Of a stretch of 64,000 nucleotides of DNA, positions 28,701 through 39,019 are shown one piece after another; position 1 is the stretch's first letter; each line of letters opens with the position of its first letter. Origin of the DNA: Sepioteuthis lessoniana. Its lineage: Eukaryota > Mollusca > Cephalopoda > Myopsida > Loliginidae. The position numbers were made by a program, and so were the translations under genes. Where the stretch lies: positions 62,001-126,000 of the forward strand of contig OY757904.1 of NCBI GenBank assembly GCA_963585895.1. The letters are read 5' to 3'. The notes below the pieces were generated by a model. That model did not search any database and was not told where the DNA came from. It saw only the letters and a program-made list of their open reading frames with translations.

Positions 28701-28890
28701 GCTCTCTTCTGTGCAGTCGCAGTCTCTGACGCAGTCTCGAACTCAGTCTCGGTTCTGTCTAAGCGAGTCGTCACGAAGAGCTGTAATATTCCTGATTGTT
28801 AAGTTTGGAAGAGATTTCTCCCAGCTATCGTTTGTGTATGTATTATTTGCCTTCAATATATTTCTTATTACTTATTTCTGTGTCGTGTCG
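28655..28890 (+). repeat. 3' LTR of the Ty3 element
   Basis: Starts TGTCCCCC just after a purine-rich aaggcttgggaaggggtttgggg, a likely polypurine tract, and ends tgtcgtgtcg, where the 5' copy has gtca. A short cagtctcgaa duplication sits near 28725-28745. Confidence 0.72.
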
Positions 28891-29118
28891 TAGGTTCGCA
28901 TCTGGTATGAGACCCTTTTCGGAGCTCACCTCAAAATGGAGTCACAATTTTCGACTATCTTCACATTGTCCTGGCTAGTGTTCACTCACGTCTTTACCTC
29001 GTCACGTCTCCGAGCCAACCAACTTTCAAACCTGAGTCGTTCCCTTACTTCCGTTTGGTGGTGGAGGGAAGACATATCCGTTTCCGGTGATTCCACACCT
29101 GCGGAGAGGATCGTCTAA
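28891..29118. repeat. LTR-like repeat R2, copy 2
   Basis: Same blocks as 15690-15890: ggagctcacctcaaaatgg, ttttcgactatcttcacattgtcctgg, cgttcccttacttccgtttgg and ccacacctg. It starts right at the 3' LTR edge. Confidence 0.65.
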
Positions 29119-29639
29119 ATTTTATATACAAAGATCAAGGATTTTTTTTATTCTTTTATATTATTGTATGTATAAGATATTTTTGTATTATTAATTAAAA
29201 TATTTCTATATGTTGCAGTAAGACAATTATGTTTTTTATATTGACATATGGAGCTAGTGTGAGCCTCCTTGATAATTCTGTTGTGGTGTGGCCAATGAAA
29301 CTTATCGTTTTTTATTGTTGGAAATGCATTTTCCCAAAGAACATTTTTATCAATAAATAACATTGTTTTTTCCATTATCTTTATGGAAGGGAAAGAATTA
29401 TTATTAACGACTAAATTTAATGTTTTAAATTTTTCATAGAGACAAAAATATCAAAAAATTAAAAATCCTGTAAGCTTAGTATTTAAAATTTAGACAACTC
29501 ACCATTAATAGAATTAACTCTGAAACTAGTGATAATATTTTAAAATGTTCAAATACTTAGATATAACAACATATATTCCAAAAGTCTTAAAAAGGAAAGA
29601 ACAAATTTCATTCTACTTCACGTAATCATCATCATTATC
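29119..29639. other. AT-rich stretch, nothing recognised
   Basis: No ORF, RNA gene or repeat copy stands out. Confidence 0.4.
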
Positions 29640-29759
29640 AAAGCCTGCTGACAGCATGGATTCTTTCTCTCTTTCTCTCTGATAAATCCGCGTGGCGTAA
29701 TGCTTGCTAGAAGGCTGAATCCAACTTCTTGTGGTCGATTCACTCTCCTTTTTTTTGCA

Positions 29760-30300
29760 TCGATATGCACTAAAGGCTTCGCTCGTCCGTTCGGCCGCGC
29801 AACGCTAAAGGCACGGGTTAGCCTTTAGCTACCACTTCGCTACCTGTGCAGCGCTAAGATAACACCAATCTTAGCCGCGGCCTCCTGGCCTGTTCGCTCG
29901 ACAGTGCAGAGCTTTGGCACGCAAGCCTTAGCTACCGTCCGATGCGCCCGCACAGCTTTGGCGCGCAAGCCTTAGCTACCGTCCGATACGCCTGCACAGC
30001 TTTAGCGCGCAAGCCTTTGCTATCGTCTCAATACGCCTGCACAACTTTGGCGCGACAAAGCCATAGCTACCGTCAACGATACGCCCGCACAGCTATTTGG
30101 CACGACAAAGCCATAGCTACCGTCAACGATACGCCCGCACAGCTATGGGGTACGACAAATCCATAGCTACCGCCAACGACACGTCCGCGCGGCTTTGGAA
30201 CGGCACAGCCATAGCTACCGTATACGATATGCCTGCACAGCTAGGGGCACGACAAAGCCCTAGCTTCACCGATCCGCTCGCTCGACTTCGTATGTGTTAA
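29760..30300 (+). repeat. Minisatellite array, about 60-bp units (cctgcacagct family)
   Basis: About seven GC-rich units of the form cgatacgcccgcacagct, then a variable ggcacgacaaagccatagctaccgtcaa. Units in the middle are nearly identical (30056-30120 and 30116-30180), the outer ones more diverged. CpG-rich against an AT-rich background. Related sequence in inverse orientation is at 35860-36235. Confidence 0.85.
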
Positions 30301-30340
30301 GGCCTGGCCAACCTTAGCCACGGTTTCCTCGTCCGTTCAC

Positions 30341-31200
30341 TTGGCACGTAGTACTAAGACACGGCTCAGTCTTAGTCACCAACTCGCTCGACTCTACACG
30401 ACCAAGCTGCCAACACAGATTTCGACCTCGACGCTCCCGCAATGCAGTCCACATAACGACTCGCTGTTACGGACTGCCCCAGCAATGCAGCATCTAGTCC
30501 ACGTAACGACTCGCTGTTACGAGCTAGCAACCAAATCGACCCCGCCCCGGTTAACCCAACGTACTGTCAAAACCAGGATATCGATCTACCGACCACGACG
30601 CTTCAGCAATGCAGCATCCAGTCCACGTAACGACTCTCTGTTACGGACTGCCCTAGCATTGCAACAACTAGCCTACGTACGACTCGCTGTACAGGCTAGC
30701 AACCAAATCGACACCCCCCGGTTAACCCAACGAACTGTCAAAACCGGGACATCGATTTACCAAACTCGACCGACCTCAACTTCCCGCTACGATCGTCCAG
30801 CTGCATTCAACGACTCGACCAATCTCAGCTGCCCACAACGATCGTTCAGCAGCATTCAACGACTCGACCAATCTCAGCTGCCCGCAACGATCGTCCAGCT
30901 GCATTCAACGACTCGACCGACCTCAACTTCCTGCTACGATCGTCCAGCTGCATTCAACGACTCGGCCGATCTCAGCTGCCCGCAACGATCGTCCGGCTGC
31001 ATCCAACGACTCGACCGACGTCAGCTTACCCACATCAAACATCCAGTTGTGTCTCCACGACTCGACCTACGCCAGCTAACCTCATCGAACGTCCAGCTGC
31101 ATTCTACGACTCGACTGATCTCAGCTTCCAGCAACGATCATCCAGCCGCATCTACGACTCGAACATACCAGCTATCGACACCTCCCATCTAGCTGGAGAC
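30341..31200 (+). repeat. Second minisatellite array (ccagctgcattcaacgactcg family)
   Basis: First part: long repeats with cagcaatgcagcatctagtccacgtaacgactcgctgttacg. Second part (30780-31150): about seven units of roughly 57-60 bases with acgatcgtccagctgcattcaacgactcgac. A 283-codon frame without stop covers 30341-31192, but it is just the tandem repeat read in one frame; the translation is basic, T/S/Q/R-rich and has no domain. I do not call it a gene. Confidence 0.8.
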
Positions 31201-31335
31201 CAAATACTACTACCACGAACTTTACACACACGTCTGTAATTTTTGACAATAAATTGTCATCCTTGTTGTATTTGTTACCTCGCCTTTGTTTTCCTTCATT
31301 GTCTTTGGCTGTCACTACTCGCACGCATTTAACTA
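31201..31335 (+). repeat. LTR-like 3' part behind the arrays
   Basis: Contains gacaataaattgtcatcc (poly(A) signal aataaa), then gttacctcgcctttgttttccttcattgtctttggctgtca. The same run, inverted, is at 35600-35690. Together with the arrays it looks like one element end with tandem repeats in its upstream part. Confidence 0.6.
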
Positions 31336-31339
31336 AAAA

Positions 31340-31565
31340 AACATTTGCGGGGTCGACGCGCTAATCGGCTCCGCAATAGCCTTGAAGCAAGTGAGTTCGA
31401 ACTCCGATCGCGTGTTATATTCACTTTTGGACTAATATCCTTTGGGAAAGTCATGAATCCTCTTATCCCCCAGCAGTGGGTTTAACAGTATAACTGCTGT
31501 TCTTCTACAAGGATGGCTTTGGCATTAAATAATCCATAAAGTTGATATGCCATTAAAATAAAGAA
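31340..31565 (+). mobile_element. tRNA-derived SINE of a second family
   Basis: The head gcggggtcgacgcgctaatcgg...gtgagttcgaactccgatc has a good pol III B box (gttcgaactcc). The body ends ggctttggcattaaataatccataaagttgatatgccattaaaataaa. The same 3' end, diverged, is found at 58990-59040, and part of a similar head may be at 36740-36780. Confidence 0.7.
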
Positions 31566-31589
31566 ACCAATTTAAACTTCTCTCTTTCA

Positions 31590-32700
31590 CCATCCGTTCC
31601 AATCGGTCAATGCTCTTGGCAAGTCCTCTAGGCAGCATCTAATGTCCGTACAAAGCTAATGAATGTAAGTTTTTACTGGTCAGCCAACACTGGTGTGTCC
31701 ATGTGAAGAAGGCCGTAAGAGAACGATGCTTGTGAGTCTTACTTCTCCAGAGAGATTTGAAGTAAATGGCTGTAGAAATGGTATTTAGTAGGGTACAGGA
31801 TTTGTTCAAAACAGCATCCTTGTGTAATTCTGAAGCGTAAAGAGAGATAGGGAAGCAAAAAATCAAAAACAAAACAAAACCAACAGAGCAACACCAAAGA
31901 GAGGCAATCCGTCCCTGTAACTCAGTTACTTGCTGAACCCTGCTCTGGGCTACACCGGATCCAACTGTCTTTCAAATTGTTCACCAACGACACCTTCTTC
32001 GCTATTAATCTCTGTACCTCAGGGGCAAAAGAGTTCTCTCCCAACCCTCACTATGGCCTTGTTTTATAGTTGGCAAATCATGCTGGTCACACGTGGTCAA
32101 TACGCATAGATATTGCAGTGCCGGTGCGTACTAGTTTTCTCCTTGCATTAAGGATTCGCACACCAGACAAAAACGAGCTCTTTTATGGCGACGATAAGGT
32201 AAGTCGTGATCTGATTTAAATTCCTGACCGTCGCGTCTGCGACAAATTCCCATCTAATTTTTTCTCCGAGCACTTCCTTAGAATCCAAGTTATGCAGCAA
32301 TACAATTGTATTAAAACGGTTACAACGAGGAAGAATTTTCGTTTTATTTGATCAGAGATCAGGTTTGTTAGTAACCTATCGATAGCAGTCCATGCCTTAT
32401 CTCTGCGTATGTTGACATCACCTCAGAAGATGAGATATTGCTACCAAGCTATATGAACGGGTTTACTAATTTCAAAGGTTTGGCATTTAATGAGAAGAAA
32501 GCATCATCTTGATTACAACACATGAAATCTGTTTTATCTGAGTTCATGTAGAGGAGCAGATAGCCTTTTGCTATCTGCTCCGAGGTTTGGCTTTAACAGG
32601 TGTATTTACCAGAAACCCTTGATGATCTCATTAGTCTCCCGCAGTAATAGTTTCTGCCGGATATTGTCTGCTTCTTGCCCTTTTTTTTAAAGTGTGAAAC
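31590..32700 (-). mobile_element. Third, very decayed RTE-like non-LTR copy
   Basis: Read on the minus strand, 31680-31760 and 32340-32690 match the other two family copies: the gtaacctatcgatagcagtccatgcctt block (33 bases shared with 21950-21975) and the gttttatctgagttcatgtagagg block, among others. About 0.45 kb in the middle (31890-32340) does not match and may be an insertion. No frame is open. Confidence 0.6.
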
Positions 32701-33783
32701 CATTTTACTTCATTAGATATATTGACGTTCGTAGGATATGAACTAGGCAGATTATACTAACCCTGATTCGTTGCTTAGGACAAGAAAACCCAATACACAC
32801 GCACATGTATATATATGAGTGTGTGTGTGTGTGTGTGTGTGTGTGTTAGTGACGACTCTAGCTCATCACTGTTATATAAAAACAAAATTTAGTCTACATA
32901 CAATTTAGGATACCATATTCGCAGATGAATTTAAGCCTCTAATTACGATTTAATCTCGTTACATATCTTATAACGCTGTCTCTTTATACATGCACTGGGA
33001 TTACCCAACAGACAATTGTATGAAGACCAACATGTTTATTCCTTTTATCTGTAGAATTTTTCAAAACAAAGAGGTTACTCTTGGGCTTACACATCTTTTA
33101 ACCTGCTGTCTTAAACAGAAGACAATTTGTGCAAATTATTTTAATGGTTGTTTCTGATATTTTGACCAATAATTTAGTGATGTTTCTAGCTGATTACAGA
33201 AGAATGGTGCACCAATGTACTAGATATTCTCCCGACCGATACTCATGTTTGGAATTCTGAATTTTTTCTTCTCTTAGATCATTTGCTCTACTAAAGTTAC
33301 AAAGCCTAGTCTGCTCAACAATTTTACCGAAAACTGGCGTGAAAAAGAGATAGATTCATGCCTTTCCCGAAGTGAAATGCTAACAGTTTTGTTCAGTTTA
33401 TTTCTTTACGACAATAATCGCTATGCTACGCGCGTAAGTATATAAAAAATTAGGTCATTATCCAAAATTAATCTGCTATTTTTTTTTATAAAGTTTGAAG
33501 CAGTCATTCATAAAATACAGAAAAGAAAAAGATCAATAGAAAGTTTGAGGTATTTCCTTTCTATTCTTTCTTTTTCTCAGAAACGAAAGGATATAAAAAA
33601 TCCCCAAAACTTCAAATTTCTTTCTTGCACTGATTATGTTTTTAAAAACTTATTCAGTTATAGAATGAAGTACCTGTTATGAAATATCCAAGAAAATTTT
33701 TCAAAAAGTATTCTTTCATAATATATGAATTGAGAATTTATGCAAAGATAACTTACAACTGTTATATACAACAAAAATAAGAC
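32701..33783. other. No gene seen; (GT)n at 32818-32846
   Basis: AT-rich with a short TG tract. Nothing coding or RNA-like recognised. Confidence 0.4.
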
Positions 33784-34287
33784 TGACGAGGAGATTTAGT
33801 TTATTTTGTTTATTGAATAAATAAAATAAACAAGCGGATGAATTATCTGGCCGGCTGGCGGGGGGTGGTCAATTCGGCGACGAGAGGTTGCTTTGATCTG
33901 GTCGGACCGTGTTATCGGATGACGCTCTAGTGATGGTTGATGATTCAATTGCTGGGTGACCTCTGTTTGGCCTATTTATGAGTTTCCGATTTCAACACCG
34001 GCTCCAGAAAAGGCTACTTGTGGAAAAATATGATTGGTTGAAAAATAGACTTTTTTTATAACTGAGAATTTTCTGGGAATTTTGGACTGACTATGCGCGG
34101 AGCCTATGCGCAGAAGCCATGATTTTCTCAGTTTGACACTGACCGTTGTTGGGTTAACATTCGGTAGCTGTTATTTTCTTCTACAGTGTCGATGTCTGTG
34201 GGTCTGTGTTTTGTGTGTTTTAGTAGTAAGGTGTGTGAAGGGTTAAGTGGGTGAATCAGAAGAGATTTGATGTATTTTACTATAACA
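33784..34287 (-). repeat. LTR of the minus-strand Ty3 tail
   Basis: On the minus strand it begins TGTTATAGTAAAATACATC right after a purine-rich tract (gatctgagggagcctt, 34305-34288) and ends ...ctcctcgtca, so TG...CA ends. A aataaa signal lies in its last 60 bases. It is placed correctly as the 3' LTR of the gene fragment at 34351-34881. Confidence 0.65.
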
Positions 34288-34350
34288 AGGCTCCCTCAGA
34301 TCTCGTTCTGATTTATAATGTATGTATGAGGAAATGTGTGTATGAAGGAT

Positions 34351-34881
34351 CTACTGTATGATAAAGTTTTTAAAACGTGCGGGAATTTGTCCCCGTGTTA
34401 GTCTTATAGGCATTCGTTTTGTTTCATTTTGTGGTAGTTGTGAGGATATATTATTCAATATGGAGTTCTGTGTGAGATTATGCGACTCGAAGGAGGGTGA
34501 AGACGAGGGGCCCTGAGTGTTTTGGGGAGTGTGGTACAGTAGGGGTGGTGGTATGTGAGATAAGTGTGCTGGTCGCGGTTTAAGACGGCGAATATGTGCT
34601 CGGTGGATCCAGGCTATGTCACCATTTTCGTTCTGCACCTGACTCTTCCCATCATTTGTTTTAATGACTTTAAAGTCTCCTATCCAGGGTAGGTTCGATG
34701 ATTGGGCTATGGCTGCTTGTGGCCGATGAAGTAAAACCTTATCGCTGACTCGTATTGGGTCCTTGTCGATGAAACGGTTTCGGCTAGCTGCAAGTTTGTG
34801 ACCGGTTTCGGCGTTAGCAAGGGTGGCGCGATGGTAAACTTGCCTTAGTAGGGCAGGGTTAGGGTATGGAAGGTTGATCAT
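34351..34881 (-). pseudogene. C-terminal integrase/pol fragment of a Ty3/gypsy element
   Basis: A 176-codon frame. The first 60 residues (ATLANAETGHKLAASRNRF, DPIRVSDKVLLHRPQ) resemble the region behind the integrase core, and GDFKVIKTNDGKSQVQNENG with WIHRAHIRRLKPRP is the chromo/SH3-like C-terminal fold in Ty3 integrases. A proline/serine-rich tail follows up to the stop, then polypurine tract and LTR. The frame is open, but everything upstream of it (core, RT, gag) is absent: past 34881 the sequence changes to AT-rich DNA with microsatellites. So this is a 5'-truncated remnant. Confidence 0.72.
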
Positions 34882-35106
34882 CTCTATTCTAACTTTTAAC
34901 TAGTTCCATTCACTGACCCAATACGTACTTCCAAAATACATTCACCACAACACAATTATTTGAAAAGCCTTTCGTTCTACTGTCACCAAAACAAGTCAAT
35001 CACTCTATGAATATCAAAACACAATCCATTATTTAAATAAATGTTAAGGAGAAGAAGACAATTAAAATTTTTAATTACAAAAATACACACACACAGACAC
35101 ACGGGG

Positions 35107-35163
<57 letters not shown>

Positions 35164-35590
35164 GATCTCCACGAAAATGTACAAATGAAAGTGAAAAAAA
35201 TACATATATACATTTTTTTAAAGAAAGAAGTTCACTGATCGTAAAACAGTGCCGATAGGGCGAGGGTAAAATATAACTTTACCCTGCACATCCGGAGAAT
35301 TCGAATTTCTCTCATCTAATGGGGGTGGGACGATAAAAAAAAAAGAGGGGGACTTAAAGAGAATTTTAAAAAAACGGGCCAATGAGCTAACATACTCTAA
35401 GTTAAACTGTTTTTACAAAAACAAGACAAAAGTCAAACAAATCTAACCTATATCTGTGAATTTGTGCTGTCTCGATTTTAACCACGAGGTGTCCATCAGA
35501 ACTACTCTGCTGTGCTGTATTCTTCTAAGTGAAATATGCGGTTGCTTATATATGAGAATGTTGCAGAGTCGATAAGTACGTCGACTTTGC
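34882..35590. other. AC/AT microsatellite region, no gene
   Basis: Holds (AC)n at about 35084-35130 running into (AT)n at 35130-35161. Nothing coding recognised. Confidence 0.5.
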
Positions 35591-35594
35591 AAAT

Positions 35595-36235
35595 TATTTT
35601 TGGGTTTGTTAAGCATGAGAGGAATTGACAGCCAAAGAACAATGAAGGGAACAAAAGCGAGATAACAGTATAACAAATGACAATTTATTTGTCGCAGGTT
35701 ACAGAATTGGTAAAGTTCAATTGGTGTGTGTCGTCTTAGTTGGTAGAGTCCGCTGGATGATTGATGTCGGTAGCTTGTATTGTTGTAGTTGGTAGAGTCA
35801 GCGGGATGATCAATATCAGTAGTCAGCTGGTATGGTCGTCGTCGTGATTGGTGTGTCGTCGTTGTTGTAGGGCTAAGACTATTGGGCCTTAGCTCTGCAA
35901 AGTCAAGCGAATGGACAGAGAACTGATAGCTAAGGTTGCCGTACTTTAGCGCTGCGAAGCCGAGCGAGCAGACAAGGAACCGATTGCTAAGGTTGCCAAA
36001 CCTCAGCGCTGCAAAGCTGAGTGAACGGACAGCGAAACCGCGGCTAAGATTTGCCGTATCTTAGCACTGTGAACCGGAGCAAACAGACAGGGAAACCGTG
36101 GCTATGATTTGCTGTATCTTAGCACTGCGAAGCCGAGCAAACAGACAAGGACACCGTGGCTATGATTTGCCGTATTTTAACGCTGCGAAGCTGAGCGAGC
36201 GAACGGACAGGGAAACCGACCGAAATGGTAAAGAC
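35595..36235 (-). repeat. Inverted relative of the 29.8-31.3 kb minisatellite element
   Basis: On the minus strand 35690-35600 matches 31238-31310 (aataaattgtcat, gttccttcattgt, tttggctgtca). Behind it (higher coordinates) lies a tandem array of about 60-bp units, taagatttgccgtatcttagcactg...gagcaaacagacagggaaaccg, about six copies (35870-36225), related to the first array (cttagccacggtttcc at 30313). Order from array to 3' end is kept, so this is a second copy of the same element, opposite strand. Confidence 0.7.
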
Positions 36236-37192
36236 CGGGTGGTCTTAGAGTCTTCTTTGTGTTTGCCTCCAGGCCGTCTGCTTCAACGTGTTCGTGAGAA
36301 CTGTCAGAGATACTCCAACCCAAGAATGGGGACATCTGATGGTCCTAAAAAGGACTTTTTCGCATGTCTACGTAGAAGTAAGGAGAATGTGACCACGAGA
36401 TGTAGGATTACGCGTTAAGAGCTTCGCTACGAAAAAAAACATGCTAGCCGATATTTGTCACTGCCTCCCACCAGACAGGACTTGACACGAGGTAAATGAC
36501 CCGAAGGCTGATTATAGTGGGGTTTAGGGGAGGAGAAGGTTGGGAACGAGCCGAGGCTTGAACCATGATGGACTATGATGCAGCTCGTCCACCCCAAGGT
36601 GGCCCAGCTGGATCTGGGGGCCTTACGGCCTCAAGTCTGCCTTTGTTAGACTGTGCCTGTACCAGCGGGAGCTCGTGCCAGTCGCCGCTGGGCTGCTAAA
36701 AGGGCTTCTTTATACAGAGCGATAGTTGTAGTACACTACAGCGCCGCGTGGATAGAGAGTTCGTCTATTAAAAAATAGAAGTGGAAATACAGTCCTTCTT
36801 TAGCCTGAGATAGGCTATAGAATATAATCCACTTTATTTTAAGAGAGTGACATTCGAACGACAGACACTATTAATGTTGGAAAAATGTAGGTTTTTCTCT
36901 TTTTTAGCTGTCACGACAGGTCAGGGCTACGGATGGTTTCAAGATTTCCGGTCGTAGACGGATGTAGCGTTTTTAAGGGTTTGAGTGATCTGATTTGTTT
37001 ACGTTTTTTGACGGGTCACGACAAGAATTTCTGCTCTCTTGATTCAGACCATGAGGTGTACAACTGAATTTGCTATCCTATACAAGTGCTGAAAGGATTG
37101 CTGAATTGACCCACATGTGTCTGCATTATTCGATGTATTCTTGACAGAAAGTGAAAAGGTTTTCCTAAGAGATGTTTTTCGTGTGAGAGACT
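36236..37192. other. Mixed repeat remains; tRNA-like segments
   Basis: Around 36535-36610 the minus strand has a B-box-like ggttcaagcc with a plausible A-box-like stretch upstream, perhaps a decayed SINE head. At 36740-36780 gccgcgtggatagagagttcgtc looks like an A-box region on the plus strand. No coding sequence recognised. The region borders LTR L1 copy 2. Confidence 0.35.
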
Positions 37193-37702
37193 TATAACAG
37201 TAATTACCGAGGTTGATCAGTCCAGTTGCCTTTGTTATATTAAGAGAAGGAAGAAAACAAATGAGTCGACGAGAATATTGATTGAGTTTCAAAATCTTTA
37301 ATGTCAGCTTGAGGCGGAATGCTTTTGTACTGTGAGTCGTACAAATAAGAGAAGAAAAGAGTTGCTGATGCCAGAGCAGGAATTAAACATCCAATTTGAA
37401 GCTTCGAGGATCAGTTGGTCTAAGGGGGGTGAACAAATGATAAAGGAATGATTTCCCAGAAAACAACGGTCCATAAATTGGATGTGCTCTCCTCATATTG
37501 ATGGTGGTCTGCTGCTAAGGTGAGGAAGGGGATCGGCCTGTCCTGCTCGAAAAATATGTGAGGAAGAGAAAGAGCGCGCGTTTACACCACCTTTTATATT
37601 GCCCGAGAAAGTCATCCTCATTGGTCGGAAATATGAGATCGAGACCACAACGGTCAAAAAAATTCCCGCGCTAAACAATAATTTGAAATTCTTTCTGCTA
37701 CA
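37193..37702 (+). repeat. LTR family L1, copy 2 (solo LTR)
   Basis: Full length: starts tataacag (probably from tgtaacag) and ends tttctgctaca. It shares all blocks with copies 1 and 3. No internal element follows: the sequence changes directly after the end. Target duplications are not clean (…gagact / aactct…). Confidence 0.75.
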
Positions 37703-37862
37703 AACTCTTCCAAATCTTTCTTTTTTCCATTCATACAACACCCCTTTTTTGAGTTGTAAGTACCAGCACCTTTGTTTGTAAAGACATGTTAGTTCCTTGT
37801 AATTCATGAGTTACAAATTGTTCCGAAAAAAACATTGGGTATCATCGTTACTTAATTCAGTT

Positions 37863-38133
37863 TGTTGGAATTATCAGCTGAAATAGTCCCAAATGTATAT
37901 ACTAGGTTCAGTGAGGCAATTTCACCGAACTACTTCCTCTTTCCTATGCGACGGCGTGTCACGTGACTTATCTAAAGACGCCATATATATTTTTTGGCCC
38001 CCAATTTGTATTCTTCTCTTTTACCAGCTAATGAAGCTTGTGTACACACGTACAAATCGTCCTCTCCTGAGATACTTGTCTATCATTATTTTATACTAAC
38101 ACTATGAGTCGTACTACTATGCAAACTTTAACA
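37863..38133 (+). repeat. 5' LTR of the copia element
   Basis: Begins TGTTGGAATTATCAG and ends gcaaactttaaca, immediately before the primer site. It aligns along its length with the right LTR except for the extra segment there. Confidence 0.85.
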
Positions 38134-38147
38134 GGCTATGGGCCCAG
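38134..38147 (+). promoter_or_regulatory. Primer binding site, initiator-Met half-tRNA type
   Basis: GGCTATGGGCCCAG directly after the LTR. Drosophila copia has GGTTATGGGCCCAG at this place (from memory), complementary to an internal stretch of initiator tRNA-Met rather than its 3' end. Confidence 0.75.
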
Positions 38148-38185
38148 ATACGCAGTTGAGATTAGTGGACAATTCAATGTCTCAT

Positions 38186-38990
38186 AGGTTAATGTTTCAA
38201 GGAGACGAAAGAAAATATGAGCTTTGAGAAGTGAGATTCCTTGGTTATCTCAGAACACACAAACTGTATGACACCATCATGGCAAAGATGGATGAACCAG
38301 TGAACCCCAACAAAAACGCTGCAGTATATGGAGAGATGGTCCAATTTTTAGATGATAGAAGTCTTGCATTAATCAATCGAGATGAAAAGAATGACGGCAT
38401 AAAAGCTCTGAATATTTTACGAGAGCACTACCTACCACGTGGAAAGCCAAAAGTCATGGCCCTATATACAGAGTTGACTTTATTGCGAAAACAACCCAAA
38501 GAGAACATCACAGACTACAGGATACGTGCGGAGAATGCTGCTACATTTTTAAAAAAACGTCGGAGAAACTAAAGTCGTGGACTGCTTATAGCAATGACTC
38601 TGAAAGGGCTACCGAATGAATACAAAAACCTTCACTACTGTGATGACACAGAAAGACGCACCTATGACGTTCCAAAATTTTAAAACGGCCCTGAGAAATT
38701 TTGAAGAAGCGGGAAGAACTGAAGGTAACGCAGTAATGAACGCGAAAGAAAAAAATTCAGCGGTCGATCAACAGCACCTTTTCCAAGATAAAACGAAACC
38801 AGATTTGATGGAGCATGTTTTTCGTGTAGAAAATACGGCCACAAATCTCAAAATTGTAGAAAACTTTCAGGTTGGTGCAGAAACTGCCACAACAAAAGTC
38901 ATGACACGAAGTTTTGTAGAAAAACGAAGACCAACCACATACGTGCTAAAGAGGACAGCGTAAAGCACATAAAAGATAAGCACACTTATA
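38186..38990 (+). pseudogene. gag of the copia element
   Basis: The N-terminal part reads LMFQGDERKYEL, stop (TGA where the family has a tryptophan), then VRFLGYLRTHKLYDTI and ALNILREHYLPRGKP, the copia-type capsid (UBN2-like). The frame then shifts. In a different frame from the longest ORF, bases 38816-38857 encode CFSCRKYGHKSQNC, and CRNCHNKSHDTKFC follows at about 38876-38917: two intact C-x2-C-x4-H-x4-C zinc knuckles. Gag coats the element RNA. One stop and at least one frameshift break it. Confidence 0.82.
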
Positions 38991-39019
38991 ATGAATAATA
39001 CCATATTGTGATTTGTTTG

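Larger units (their letters stand above)
23284..28890 (+). mobile_element. Ty3/gypsy element, near full length but broken
   Basis: The order is LTR, long leader, gag, protease, RT, RNase H, integrase, LTR, which is the Ty3/gypsy order (integrase last). The LTRs can be aligned from gcagtctc to gtcgtgtc (23317-23476 and 28711-28890). The 3' LTR probably begins TGTCCCCC at 28655 behind a purine-rich tract; the matching start of the 5' LTR is unclear. A stop in gag, a frameshift in RT and a stop in integrase make it defective. The right edge abuts repeat R2. Mag-like affinity is inferred from the Gag and DSG protease style, not tested. Confidence 0.88.

Noticed and set aside
30341..31192. A novel 283-residue protein gene
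   Set aside because: The frame is the tandem array itself. It has no domain, no splice context and no start context that differs from the repeat units.
29640..31200. CRISPR array
   Set aside because: Units are tandem without unique spacers, and the sequence is animal nuclear DNA with LTR elements and introns.
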